Assembly (NCBI RefSeq): GCF_007827815.1
Contig: NZ_VITH01000012.1
Span: 62,001-126,000, forward strand
Length of the DNA stretch: 64,000 bases
Direction of reading: 5' to 3'
Origin: Azospirillum brasilense
Lineage (GTDB): Bacteria; Pseudomonadota; Alphaproteobacteria; Azospirillales; Azospirillaceae
Below the pieces are notes generated by a model. That model saw nothing but the letters and a program-made list of their open reading frames with translations. It was not told the origin of the DNA and did not search any database. Both the position numbers and the translations under genes were made by a program. Of this stretch, positions 43,987-51,571 are shown piece after piece. Position 1 is the first letter of the stretch. Every line of letters starts with the position of its first letter.

Positions 43987-44002
43987 TGTCGCAAAAACGA
44001 CA
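43987..44002 (-). promoter_or_regulatory. NifA upstream activator site 1 of fixA (TGT-N10-ACA)
   Basis: TGTCGCAAAAACGACA fits TGT-N10-ACA and is itself nearly palindromic. It lies about 60-75 bases upstream of the -24 element. Confidence 0.85.
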
Positions 44003-44013
44003 AAGGGCCGACG

Positions 44014-44029
44014 TGTCGGCTTCTCAACA
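44014..44029 (-). promoter_or_regulatory. NifA upstream activator site 2 of fixA
   Basis: TGTCGGCTTCTCAACA fits TGT-N10-ACA; it lies 12 bases beyond site 1. Confidence 0.75.
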
Positions 44030-44077
44030 GGGGTGTACGCCGCGGCCCGACGCGATCCCGGAGCCCCGTCCGCCCTC

Positions 44078-44093
44078 TGTCGCCTACCGGACA
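44078..44093 (-). promoter_or_regulatory. NifA upstream activator site 3 of fixA
   Basis: TGTCGCCTACCGGACA fits TGT-N10-ACA, about 150 bases upstream of the promoter and within the usual range for an enhancer-type site. Confidence 0.7.
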
Positions 44094-44204
44094 AACCCGA
44101 CAACGGCTGCCCGTGGCGGGGACGGCCGGAAAACAGAACGGCCTGCGGACGCTCGCCGGTGGGCGGGTCCGCGGGCCGTTCCGGACACGAAGGACGAAAG
44201 GGGG

Positions 44205-44528
44205 TCAGGTCGGCAGCAGGGAGTCCAGCGGCACGAAACGGTCGGCCATCCGCTTGGCCTCGTCCTGGTGGACCTTGAAGGTCTTCTCGGCGATGGCGTT
44301 GGACACCACGAAGTCCTGGTAGGCGCGCTGCAGATGGGCGCTGTAACGGGCGGCCATGCCCTCGTCGTCCAGACCCTCCATGCCGGTGTCGGCGGACAGA
44401 TAGTCGTGGAAGCGCTGCAGGATGTGCAGACGGTTCACGTTGACCACGCGCTGTTCGTAGCTGACGCCGAGGAAGCGCAGGAAGTCCTCCGCGGTCTCCA
44501 GATCCTCCAGATCGTCCTTGAAGCTCAT
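44205..44528 (-). CDS. nifW: Nitrogenase-stabilising/protective protein NifW
   Basis: NifW interacts with the MoFe protein and helps protect it from oxygen. The 107-residue product has the family pattern LEDLETAEDFLRFLGVSYEQRVVNVNRLHILQRFHDYL and ends AYQDFVVSNAIAEKTFKVHQDE-like sequence. ATG 44528 follows a GGACC spacer 17 bases after the cysE stop codon, so the gene is in the nifUSV-cysE-nifW operon. Its length is normal. Confidence 0.96.
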   Translation of the reverse strand: MSFKDDLEDLETAEDFLRFLGVSYEQRVVNVNRLHILQRFHDYLSADTGMEGLDDEGMAARYSAHLQRAYQDFVVSNAIAEKTFKVHQDEAKRMADRFVPLDSLLPT

Positions 44529-44545
44529 GGCGGGGTCCTTTCCGT

Positions 44546-45439
44546 TCAGATGACGTAGTGATCGGCGCGCGCGCCGGTGTCGGAAGAATGAGGGTCGGGG
44601 TGTTCGTGATGGCGGTCGCCGCAGGCGTCCTGGTCGCACAGGTTGCCGCAACTCCGGCAGACGATGCCGTCGAGCGGCAGATCGTCCAGCCGGATCGCGC
44701 TCAGCGGCGGGGCGGGGTGGAGCGGGGCGGGGCGCGTGGCCTCCTCCGCCGCGTGGGCCTCCAGCCGGGCCTCGATGCGGTTGATGTGGTCGATCAGGCA
44801 GGCGATGGCCTTGCCGACCGGGTCGGGCATCAGGTGGTGGTCGAGGTCGATGCCGTGGGCGGCCAGCCGGCGCTGGGTGTCGGGGCGGACGACGCGGCCG
44901 GGGATGCCGACCACCGTCATGCCCTCCGGCACGTCCTTGGTCACTACGGAGTTGGCGCCGACGCGGCACTGGGCGCCGACGGTGATCGGCCCCAGGATCT
45001 TGGCCCCGGACCCGACCAGCACGCCGTCGCCCAGCGTCGGGTGCCGCTTGCCCTTGGACCAGGAGGTGCCGCCGAGAGTCACGCCGTGGTAGAGCGTCAC
45101 ATCGTCGCCGACCTCCGCCGTTTCGCCGATGACGACGCCGGCCCCGTGGTCGATGAAGAAGCGGCGGCCGATGGTGGCGCCGGGGTGGATGTCGATGTTG
45201 GTCAGGGCGCGGGCCAGATAGGACAGGAAACGCGCCGGCCAGCGCAGCCCCCGCCGCCACGCCGCGTTGGACAGCCGGTGGCACACCAGCGCGTGGATGC
45301 CAGGGTAGCAGGTCAGCACGTCGAGGACGTTGCGCGCCGCCGGGTCGCGGTCGAAGACGCAAGCGACGTCCTCGCGCAGCAGCCGCCACAGGCTGGTGTC
45401 CGTCATGGCGAGGTCCGGGTGGGCGTCGATCGCGGCCAT
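44546..45439 (-). CDS. cysE: Serine O-acetyltransferase of the nif cluster (NifP/CysE)
   Basis: CysE makes O-acetylserine, the precursor of cysteine, which NifS uses as sulfur donor; nif-linked copies meet the sulfur demand of nitrogenase clusters. The 297-residue product has the N-terminal helical domain and then the left-handed beta-helix of hexapeptide repeats (IDIHPGATIGRRFFIDHGAGVVIGETAEVG, LGGTSWSKGKRHPTLGDGVLVGSGAKILGP). The C-terminus carries an unusual tail of about 37 residues with CRSCGNLCDQDAC and RHHEHPDPH, absent from housekeeping CysE. GGAGG lies six bases before ATG 45439. It is downstream of nifV. Confidence 0.94.
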   Translation of the reverse strand: MAAIDAHPDLAMTDTSLWRLLREDVACVFDRDPAARNVLDVLTCYPGIHALVCHRLSNAAWRRGLRWPARFLSYLARALTNIDIHPGATIGRRFFIDHGAGVVIGETAEVGDDVTLYHGVTLGGTSWSKGKRHPTLGDGVLVGSGAKILGPITVGAQCRVGANSVVTKDVPEGMTVVGIPGRVVRPDTQRRLAAHGIDLDHHLMPDPVGKAIACLIDHINRIEARLEAHAAEEATRPAPLHPAPPLSAIRLDDLPLDGIVCRSCGNLCDQDACGDRHHEHPDPHSSDTGARADHYVI

Positions 45440-45452
45440 GGAGTCCTCCGCA

Positions 45453-46598
45453 TCACGAGGAGACGACGCTCCAGCGGGTGGCGTCGTCGTGGAAGGCGCG
45501 CAGCTCCTCCGCCGTCGGGGCGCGCTTGGCGCGGGTGGCGAGCGCGCGGACCCGCGGCAGCACCGCCTGGGCGGTGGCGTCGTCGCAGGCGATGCCGAGC
45601 TGGCCGTAGGCCATCTTCACCCCGGCCGTGCCGGAATGCTTGCCCAGCACGATGCGGTGCTCGCGCCCCACCTCGGCGGGGTCGAAATTCTGATAGGTCG
45701 CGCGGTCGCGCAGCAGCCCGTCGACGTGGATGCCGGCCTCGTGCGTGAAGACGGCGTCGCCGACGATCGACTTGTTGACCGCCACCGGCCGGTTGGAGGC
45801 GCGCTCGACGAGGTCGGAGATCGCCCCCAGCGCGCGGGTGTCCACCCCGCAGTCCTGCCCGTAGAGAACCTTCAGCGACACCACCACCTCCTCCAGCGGG
45901 GCGTTGCCGGCGCGCTCGCCCAGCCCGTTGACGGTGGTGTTGACGTGGGTCGCCCCGCCCAGCACGGCGGCCAGCGAGTTGGCGTTGGCGAGGCCGAGGT
46001 CGTCGTGGGCGTGGATCTCGATCTCCAGGTCGGTGGCCCGGCGCAGCCGTTCGATGCAGGCGCGCGTCTGGAAGGGGTCGAGCACGCCCAGCGTGTCGGC
46101 GAAGCGGAAGCGGCGGGCGCCGGCCTCCTGCGCCACCGTTGCCGCGGCGATCAGGAAATCCATGTCGGCGCGCGAGGAGTCCTCGCCGCCCAGGCTGACC
46201 TCCAGCCCGTGGTCGCGGGCCGTCTTGACCTTGCGTTCGATTTCCGACAAGGCCCAGGCCCGGCTGCGCTTCAGCTTCTTGGTGATGTGGATGTCGGAGA
46301 CGGGCATCGACAGGTTGACGGTGCCGACGTTGCAGTCCAGCGCCGCCTTCAGGTCGGTGTCGTGCATGCGGCACCAGACCATCAGCCGGGCCTTCAGCCC
46401 CAGCGCGGCGACGGCGCGGATGCCTTCGCGCTCCTCCGGACCCATGGCGGGGATGCCGATCTCCAGTTCCGGAACGCCGGCCTCGTCAAGCGCGCGGGCG
46501 ATGGCGATCTTCTCGTCGAGCGTGAAGGCGACCCCCGCCGTCTGCTCCCCGTCGCGCAGCGTCGTGTCGTTGATGATGGTGGAACCGGCCATCGGCAT
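45453..46598 (-). CDS. nifV: Homocitrate synthase NifV
   Basis: NifV condenses 2-oxoglutarate and acetyl-CoA to homocitrate, the organic ligand of FeMo-co. The 381-residue product is of the DRE-TIM metallolyase family: INDTTLRDGEQTAGVAF at the N-terminus, the metal-binding HAHDDLGLANANSLAA (about residues 195-210) and NGLGERAGNAPLEEVV. The C-terminal region with GKHSGTAGVKMAYG is typical of homocitrate synthases. It lies between nifS and cysE in transcription order. Confidence 0.97.
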   Translation of the reverse strand: MPMAGSTIINDTTLRDGEQTAGVAFTLDEKIAIARALDEAGVPELEIGIPAMGPEEREGIRAVAALGLKARLMVWCRMHDTDLKAALDCNVGTVNLSMPVSDIHITKKLKRSRAWALSEIERKVKTARDHGLEVSLGGEDSSRADMDFLIAAATVAQEAGARRFRFADTLGVLDPFQTRACIERLRRATDLEIEIHAHDDLGLANANSLAAVLGGATHVNTTVNGLGERAGNAPLEEVVVSLKVLYGQDCGVDTRALGAISDLVERASNRPVAVNKSIVGDAVFTHEAGIHVDGLLRDRATYQNFDPAEVGREHRIVLGKHSGTAGVKMAYGQLGIACDDATAQAVLPRVRALATRAKRAPTAEELRAFHDDATRWSVVSS

Positions 46599-46642
46599 TC
46601 GGTCACATCCTCAATCTGCTGAGCTTAAACAGCGGTGGGTCT

Positions 46643-46739
46643 TGCCCCCTCCCTAACCCTCCCCCGCTTCGCGGGAGAGGGGACTGGCGCCGCTCTGCCC
46701 CCTCCACCGCGACAGCGGGGGAGGGATGGGGAGGGGGCC
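46643..46739. repeat. GC-rich palindromic repeat between nifV and nifS
   Basis: CCCCCTCCCTAACCCTCCCC followed by GCTTCGCGGGAGAGGGG, then the inverse arms GGGGGAGGGATGGGGAGGGGG. Same family as 18251, 51241 and 60587. The remaining part of the 260-base gap (46740-46859) shows nothing recognisable. Confidence 0.75.
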
Positions 46740-46859
46740 GGGAGGTGTGTTGTGTCGCAGACCGGGCCGGGGAACCGCGTCCCGGCGGGTGTCGTCGGGC
46801 GGGTTGCCGGGGCGCGGGTCCGGCCCGGCCTGCGATCTCGGTGTTACGAATAGATACTT

Positions 46860-48065
46860 CTACGAATAGACTGGGGCGAACTCCTTCGGCGCGCCCGCCT
46901 GCGACCAGTAGGGCGACAGCGAGCGCAGCTTCGCGATGATGCCGGGGACCACCGCGATCACCCGGTCGATCTCCTCCTCGGTCGTTTCGCGCGACAGGGA
47001 GAAGCGGGTGGCGCCGTGGGCGGCGGTGTAGGGCACGCCCATCGCCCGCATCACGTGGCTCGGCTCCAGCGACCCGGAGGTGCAGGCCGACCCCGACGAG
47101 GCGGCGATGCCGGCCTCGTTCAGCAGCAGGAGGATCGCCTCGCCCTCGATGTACTCGAAGGCGACGTTGCAGGTGTTGGGCAGGCGGTTGGCCGGGTTGC
47201 CGGTGACGAAGCAGTTGGGAACGGCGGCCAGGATGGCCTGCTCCAGCTTGTCGCGCAGCGCCTTCACCCGCGTGTTCTCGTCGGTCATGTGCATGAGCGC
47301 GAGCTGTGCCGCCGCCCCCAGTCCGACGATGCCCGGCGCGTTCTCCGTGCCGGCGCGGCGCGAGCGCTCCTGGTGGCCGCCGCGCAGCATCGGGCGGAAG
47401 CGCAGGCCGCGCTTGACGTAGAGCGCGCCGATGCCCTTGGGCGCGTGCAGCTTGTGGCCGGACAGCGACAGCATGTCCACGGCGCTGGTGGCGAGCGTCA
47501 TCGGGATCTTGCCGACCGCCTGCACCGCGTCGGTGTGGAACACCGCACCGGCGGCCTTGGCGAGCTGGGCCAGCTCCTCGATCGGGAAGATCGTCCCGGT
47601 CTCGTTGTTCGCCCACATGATCGAGACGATGGCGACGTCCGGCCCCAGCGCCGCCTTGTAGGCGTCGAGGTCGAGGTTGCCCCGGTTGTCCACGCCGATG
47701 CGGTGGACGGTGTAGCCGCGCTTCTTCTCCAGATAGTCGCACAGCGCCAGGACGGCGGGGTGCTCGACCACGCTGGTGACGATGCTCTTCTTCTTCGGAT
47801 AGGCCTCCAGCACCGACAGGATGGCGGTGTTGTCGCTCTCCGTGCCGCCGGAGGTGAAGACGATCTCGCTGTCATGGGCGGCGCCGAGCAGCGCCTGCAC
47901 CTGCTTGCGCGCCCATTCGATCTTGCCGCCCACCGCGGCGCCGAAGCCGTGCATGGAGGAGGGGTTGCCGAACTGCTCGGTGAACAGCGGCAGCATCTCC
48001 GCCAGCACTTCCGGGTCGACGCGGGTGGTGGCGTTGTTGTCGAGGTAAATACCCTGTGCGGTCAT
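46860..48065 (-). CDS. nifS: Cysteine desulfurase NifS
   Basis: NifS is the PLP enzyme that takes sulfur from cysteine for nitrogenase Fe-S clusters, building them on NifU. The 401-residue product has YLDNNATTRVDPEVL, the PLP Lys in LSLSGHKLHAPKGIGALYV (about residue 205), the Asp in VFHTDAVQAVGKIPM, and the active Cys in ASSGSACTSGSLEPSHVM (about residue 328). It follows nifU after three bases (TGA-GCC-ATG). Confidence 0.98.
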   Translation of the reverse strand: MTAQGIYLDNNATTRVDPEVLAEMLPLFTEQFGNPSSMHGFGAAVGGKIEWARKQVQALLGAAHDSEIVFTSGGTESDNTAILSVLEAYPKKKSIVTSVVEHPAVLALCDYLEKKRGYTVHRIGVDNRGNLDLDAYKAALGPDVAIVSIMWANNETGTIFPIEELAQLAKAAGAVFHTDAVQAVGKIPMTLATSAVDMLSLSGHKLHAPKGIGALYVKRGLRFRPMLRGGHQERSRRAGTENAPGIVGLGAAAQLALMHMTDENTRVKALRDKLEQAILAAVPNCFVTGNPANRLPNTCNVAFEYIEGEAILLLLNEAGIAASSGSACTSGSLEPSHVMRAMGVPYTAAHGATRFSLSRETTEEEIDRVIAVVPGIIAKLRSLSPYWSQAGAPKEFAPVYS

Positions 48066-48068
48066 GGC

Positions 48069-48986
48069 TCAGGCCCCCACCGGCAGGAGGGAGGCGGGCT
48101 TGACGCGGACGAACTCGCCCAGCGCCTCGACCAGCTTGGCCTGCACGCCCATCATGGTGCCGGCGGACTGCGAACAGCCGGAGCAGGCGCCGGTCAGCCG
48201 GACGTAGATGTCCTTGCCGTCGATGTCCACCAGCTCCACGTCGCCGCCGTCGCGCTGGATCTGCGGGCGCAGCTCCTCGATGGCAAACATGATCTTCTGC
48301 ATGCGCTGCACGTTCGTGAGCTTCGCCGGGGCGGCCTCGGCCTTCGGGGCCAACGGCTTGATGGCGTCCAGCCCGACCGTGCCGGGAGCGTGGGACTTGG
48401 GCGGGGCCAGCGCGCCGGTCTTGGCGAGCACGGCCTCCAGCACCTCCTCGATCTTCTCGTGGCAGGTCTGGCAGGAGCCGCCGGCCTTGGTGTAGTGGGT
48501 GACCTCCTCCAGCGTGGTCAGGCTGTTGACGGTCACCGCGCGCTCGATCATCGCCGCGTCGATGCCGAAGCACTTGCAGACCAGCTCGCCTTCCTCGTGG
48601 TCGTCGACCCACTCCTCGCCCTTGAAGTTGGCGATGGCGGCGCGGAGCGCCTCGGCGCCCATGACCGAACAGTGCATCTTCTCCGGCGGCAGGCCGCCCA
48701 GATACTCGGCGATGTCGCGGTTGGTGACGGCCAGCGCCTCGTCCACCGTCTTGCCGATGATCATCTCCGTCAGCGCCGACGAGGACGCGATGGCCGAGCC
48801 GCAGCCGAAGGTCTGGAACTTCGCGTCCTCGATGACCTGGCTGTCGGGGTTGACCTTCATCATCAGCTTCAGGGCGTCGCCGCAGGTGATCGACCCGACC
48901 TCGCCCACGGCGTTCGCCTCATCCAGCGCGCCGGCGTTCTTCGGGTTGAAGAAGTGTTCCTTGACCTTGTCGGTGTAGTTCCACAT
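48069..48986 (-). CDS. nifU: Nitrogen fixation Fe-S scaffold NifU
   Basis: NifU is the modular scaffold on which NifS-derived sulfur and iron form clusters for NifH and other proteins. The 305-residue product has three parts: an IscU-like N-terminal domain with Cys in ITCGDALKL, TFGCGSAIASS and MHCSVMGAEAL; a central [2Fe-2S] BFD-like domain with CKCFG and CQTCHEK; and a C-terminal Nfu domain with CSGCSQSAGTMM. Length and layout are normal. It is between the iscA-type gene and nifS. Confidence 0.98.
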   Translation of the reverse strand: MWNYTDKVKEHFFNPKNAGALDEANAVGEVGSITCGDALKLMMKVNPDSQVIEDAKFQTFGCGSAIASSSALTEMIIGKTVDEALAVTNRDIAEYLGGLPPEKMHCSVMGAEALRAAIANFKGEEWVDDHEEGELVCKCFGIDAAMIERAVTVNSLTTLEEVTHYTKAGGSCQTCHEKIEEVLEAVLAKTGALAPPKSHAPGTVGLDAIKPLAPKAEAAPAKLTNVQRMQKIMFAIEELRPQIQRDGGDVELVDIDGKDIYVRLTGACSGCSQSAGTMMGVQAKLVEALGEFVRVKPASLLPVGA

Positions 48987-49035
48987 GACGCCTTGCCTTT
49001 CCCGACGTTATCGGGTGGGGGGAGAGTGTTCGGGG

Positions 49036-49416
49036 TTAGTGGGCGGTGCCGCAGCCGCCGGCCGTCGGCGCGGAGGAACAGCTGCCCCCCGGACCCGCCG
49101 AGAAGGACTTGCCGCAGCCGCAGCTGCCCGTGGCGTTGGGGTTGTCGAACTTGAAGCCCGCGCCCTCGACCCCTTCGACGAAATCGACCACCACGCCGGT
49201 CAGGAAGGGCTGGCTGGTCGGGTCGACGAAGATCGTCACCGGGCCGAAGGTCAGCACGGCGTCTTCGTCGCCCGCCGTGGCCTCCAGCCCCATCTGGTAC
49301 TTCATGCCGGCGCAGCCGCCGTCGGCCACCGCGATGCGCAGGCCGGCCGCGGCGCCGCCGGACTTCGCCAGCACGCGCTCCAGGGTGTTCACCGCCGCAT
49401 CCGTCAGGGTCACCAT
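49036..49416 (-). CDS. IscA/HesB-type Fe-S assembly protein of the nif operon
   Basis: An A-type carrier or scaffold for Fe-S clusters, linked to nifUSV. The 126-residue product has MVTLTDAAVNTLERVLAKSG, GLRIAVADGGCAGMKYQMGLE with the first conserved Cys, and the C-terminal pair GSCGCGKSF. A tail of about 22 residues follows with two more Cys (CSSAP, GGCGTAH), longer than most IscA. ATG 49416 has GGAGG eight bases upstream and is preferred over TTG 49431. It is the first gene after the sigma-54 promoter at 49474-49488. Confidence 0.94.
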   Translation of the reverse strand: MVTLTDAAVNTLERVLAKSGGAAAGLRIAVADGGCAGMKYQMGLEATAGDEDAVLTFGPVTIFVDPTSQPFLTGVVVDFVEGVEGAGFKFDNPNATGSCGCGKSFSAGPGGSCSSAPTAGGCGTAH

Positions 49417-49473
49417 GTCTGCCGCCTCCAAATGCTTCGTCGGGCATGCCGACCGTTCCTGGTCATAGGATCA

Positions 49474-49488
49474 GCAAGCGGCGTGCCA
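49474..49488 (-). promoter_or_regulatory. Sigma-54 promoter of the iscA-nifUSV-cysE-nifW operon
   Basis: On the minus strand TGGCACGCCGCTTGC matches the RpoN consensus exactly, 58 bases before the iscA-type ATG. The sequence is identical to that at fixA over 19 bases. Confidence 0.95.
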
Positions 49489-49565
49489 AAATTTAAGTCA
49501 TTGATTTTGATGGATTGTCAGGTCGGGCGGCTGGTGTCTTCCCGACAATTGTCGGGTCGAGGCCA

Positions 49566-49581
49566 TGTCGGCTTTGCGACA
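49566..49581. promoter_or_regulatory. NifA activator site between the iscA-type gene and the divergent TPR-like gene
   Basis: TGTCGGCTTTGCGACA fits TGT-N10-ACA and is close to palindromic. It lies about 80 bases upstream of the sigma-54 promoter on the minus strand and 117 bases upstream of the plus-strand gene at 49698. Confidence 0.85.
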
Positions 49582-49697
49582 TCTTGCGACGAAAGGACGC
49601 ACAATTTGATTGTGGGCTTTTGCGAAACCGGCTTGCGGCCCATACAGGATTGTCGGACGGGCGCACGGTTTTGCGAAACAACGGAAGGGGACGGGTG

Positions 49698-50195
49698 ATG
49701 GAGCGGCCGGTCGAATTGCGGATGTCCAACGGGCGGATGGCCTTCGGCGAGGTGCCCGAGCACATCGACGAGAAACTGCAGGAGGCGGTGAAGGCCCGCC
49801 CCGACGCCGCGGCCTGCGAGGCCCTGCTGTGGGAGGCCCACCGGATGGGGCCGCGCGTCCTGCCGGTCTTCTACGCGCTCTACAAATTCTACTTCAACCG
49901 CAAGCGCTTCGCGGACGCGGAGCGGGTGGCGATGATCGGGCTGGACGCGGCGGCGCGCGAGGGCGGCTATGCCGGCGACTGGCGGAGCCTGCGCGTGGAC
50001 AGCGTGGATTGGACGAGGGAAGGGCCACCGCGCTTCACCCTGTTCACCCTGAAGGCGCTGGCCTTCATCAGCTTGCGCAGCGAGCGGGTGGAGGAGGCGA
50101 AGGCGATCCTCGCCAAGCTGACGGACATCGATCCGCAGGACCGGGTCGGCTACGGCGTCATCGCCGCACTGGCGAAGGGCCTGGGGGAGGAATGA
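49698..50195 (+). CDS. TPR-like hypothetical protein inside the nif cluster
   Basis: A 165-residue soluble, mostly helical protein. Features are an N-terminal MERPVELRMSNGRMAFGEVPEHIDEKL, then paired helices resembling tetratricopeptide repeats (ALYKFYFNRKRFADAERVAMIGLDAA and ERVEEAKAILAKLTDIDPQDRVGYGV). I do not recognise a named nif product. It is the only plus-strand gene among the minus-strand nif genes and starts 281 bases from the iscA-type gene across a NifA site, so it may belong to the nif regulon. The ATG at 49698 has AAGGGGACGGG upstream. An in-frame start further up would run into the promoter region. Confidence 0.8.
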   Translation: MERPVELRMSNGRMAFGEVPEHIDEKLQEAVKARPDAAACEALLWEAHRMGPRVLPVFYALYKFYFNRKRFADAERVAMIGLDAAAREGGYAGDWRSLRVDSVDWTREGPPRFTLFTLKALAFISLRSERVEEAKAILAKLTDIDPQDRVGYGVIAALAKGLGEE

Positions 50196-50229
50196 CTTGG
50201 GAAGAGGGGTGATTGACGGATCGGTTCCG

Positions 50230-50820
50230 TCAGTCACCCGACCCGAAGCACACGGCCTCCGCGCCGCAATCGCGGCAGACCGGGGCGCCGCAGGGGATCA
50301 GACCGTCCCGCGCGCAGAGGAAACGGTAGAGAAAAGCCTTCCAGCGGGTGCCGGCGGCGTTCAGCAGGGCCAGCGAGTCGAAATGACGCTCCATCAGCGC
50401 CGCGAGATGGCTCGGTCCGGCCAGACCGAGATCCCGCCACAGCTCACCCTCGTCGAGCATGGCCCGCGCCAGGATCGCGGCGAGCCAGTCCTCCTCCTCG
50501 ATGCCCAGCGAGCGGTGGGCGAGCAGAAGGGCGGCGATGTCGTCCGCCTCGCTCCGGAGAAGCGGCGGCAGGGGGGTGGGCGAGCTGTCGGGAACCGGCA
50601 AGCCGGCCGCGAAGGCGCCGGGGAAATAGCGGTCGAGCAGCTGGGCGAGCGCCCGCTCGTCGAGACCCAGGGCGCCCGGGCCCGCCGGCCAACGGCGGGA
50701 CAGGATGCAGGCGAACAGATGCGCGTCGAAGACGTTGCAGCGTCCCTGGCGGTCGGTCAGCCAGCGGTACAGCCGCGTGGTGTCGCCCACCCCCGGCGGG
50801 GCGGCGTGCAGGATGCCCAT
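50230..50820 (-). CDS. nifQ: Molybdenum donor protein NifQ
   Basis: NifQ supplies molybdenum, probably as a Mo-Fe-S cluster, to the NifEN scaffold for FeMo-co. The 196-residue product ends with the diagnostic C-x4-C-x2-C-x5-C motif (CGAPVCRDCGAEAVC) and has the typical helical body with LLLAHRSLGIEEEDWLAAILARA and HLAALMERHF. Its length is normal. It follows fdxB by about 68 bases and is the last gene of the nifENX run; it converges with the TPR-like gene. Confidence 0.95.
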   Translation of the reverse strand: MGILHAAPPGVGDTTRLYRWLTDRQGRCNVFDAHLFACILSRRWPAGPGALGLDERALAQLLDRYFPGAFAAGLPVPDSSPTPLPPLLRSEADDIAALLLAHRSLGIEEEDWLAAILARAMLDEGELWRDLGLAGPSHLAALMERHFDSLALLNAAGTRWKAFLYRFLCARDGLIPCGAPVCRDCGAEAVCFGSGD

Positions 50821-50888
50821 GGCTCCGTTCTCCGGGGGCGGGCGGCCGTCAGGCCGCTTCAGACAGGTTCAGGTGAGGTGGGCGACCC

Positions 50889-51182
50889 TCAGGCCGCCTG
50901 GGGCAAGTGGGTGATGCAGCTCTTGGAGCAGACCTTGCCGCAGCTCTCGCAGCCGATGCAGTTGCCGGCGTTCTTGACGCTCATGACTTTCTTCTCGGCC
51001 TCGTCGTCGAAGGCGTCGACGATGTCGCCGTCCTCGGTGATGCCGATCAGCTCCAGCACGTCGCGGCCGCAGACCTTGAAGCAGCGGCCACAGCCGATGC
51101 ACATCTTCTGGTCAACGCTTTCCACGAATTTCGGCGTCCAGGCGGCGCCGCCGCGGGTGGTGCCGGTCACGAACTCAGCCAT
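50889..51182 (-). CDS. fdxB: Nif-specific ferredoxin III (FdxB)
   Basis: FdxB is a nif-linked ferredoxin that serves in electron transfer or cluster assembly. The 97-residue product has a CIGCGRCFKVC [4Fe-4S] motif (about residues 28-38) and a second, CIGCESCGKVCSKSC, near the C-terminus, with the insert GDIVDAFDDEAEKKVMSVKNAGN between them, as in ferredoxin III. ATG 51182 is just before MAEFVTGTTRGGAAWTPKF. A palindromic repeat separates it from the upstream small gene. Confidence 0.94.
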   Translation of the reverse strand: MAEFVTGTTRGGAAWTPKFVESVDQKMCIGCGRCFKVCGRDVLELIGITEDGDIVDAFDDEAEKKVMSVKNAGNCIGCESCGKVCSKSCITHLPQAA

Positions 51183-51240
51183 CGTCTGCTCCTCAATCGG
51201 GCTTGTTGTTGGGGTTTTTGGTGGGAATGGGCGTTGCCGT

Positions 51241-51347
51241 TGCCCCCTCCCTAACCCTCCCCCGCCTTTGGCGGTGGAGGGGACTGCCGCCGCTTCGCAA
51301 ACGGCACCCTCTCCCGCGAGAGCGGGGGAGGGTCGGGGAGGGGGCAA
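51241..51347. repeat. GC-rich palindromic repeat upstream of fdxB
   Basis: CCCCCTCCCTAACCCTCCCC and the inverse GGGGAGGGTCGGGGAGGGGG flank inner hairpins (CCGCCTTTGGCGG and CTCCCGCGAGAGCGGGGGAG). Same family as the repeats at 18251, 46643 and 60587. It could reduce read-through into fdxB-nifQ or stabilise upstream mRNA. Confidence 0.75.
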
Positions 51348-51354
51348 GGTGTGT

Positions 51355-51561
51355 TCAGGCGGACGCCGTCTCCAGCGCCTTCAGCGCGGCGCGCTTCTCG
51401 GTCAGGGTCTTGTAGGCATCGTAGGTCTCCTGGGCGACCTGGAGGATGGACTGCCAGTTCTGCGGCAACTCCTCCGACAGGTCGTGCAGGTCCATCTTCT
51501 TTTGGGTCGCGCGGGCGTTGAGCTTCTTGACCTCGTCCTTCAGGGCGTCGATGTCGGACAT
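51355..51561 (-). CDS. NifX-associated small protein (CCE_0567 family)
   Basis: A 68-residue helical protein found downstream of nifX and its DUF269 partner in many diazotrophs. It is a helical hairpin: ALKDEVKKLNARATQKKMDLHDLSEELPQ and YDAYKTLTEKRAALKALE, with the family motif KMDLHDLSEELP. Its role is not established. It is 11 bases from the preceding gene, so it is part of the nifENX operon. Confidence 0.9.
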   Translation of the reverse strand: MSDIDALKDEVKKLNARATQKKMDLHDLSEELPQNWQSILQVAQETYDAYKTLTEKRAALKALETASA

Positions 51562-51571
51562 GGCGGAACCC

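Noticed and set aside
49655..49678. GCGCACGGTTTTGC resembling a sigma-54 promoter for the plus-strand TPR-like gene
   Set aside because: The GG-GC spacing is 11 instead of 10 and the TGG core is broken, so it does not meet the RpoN pattern.
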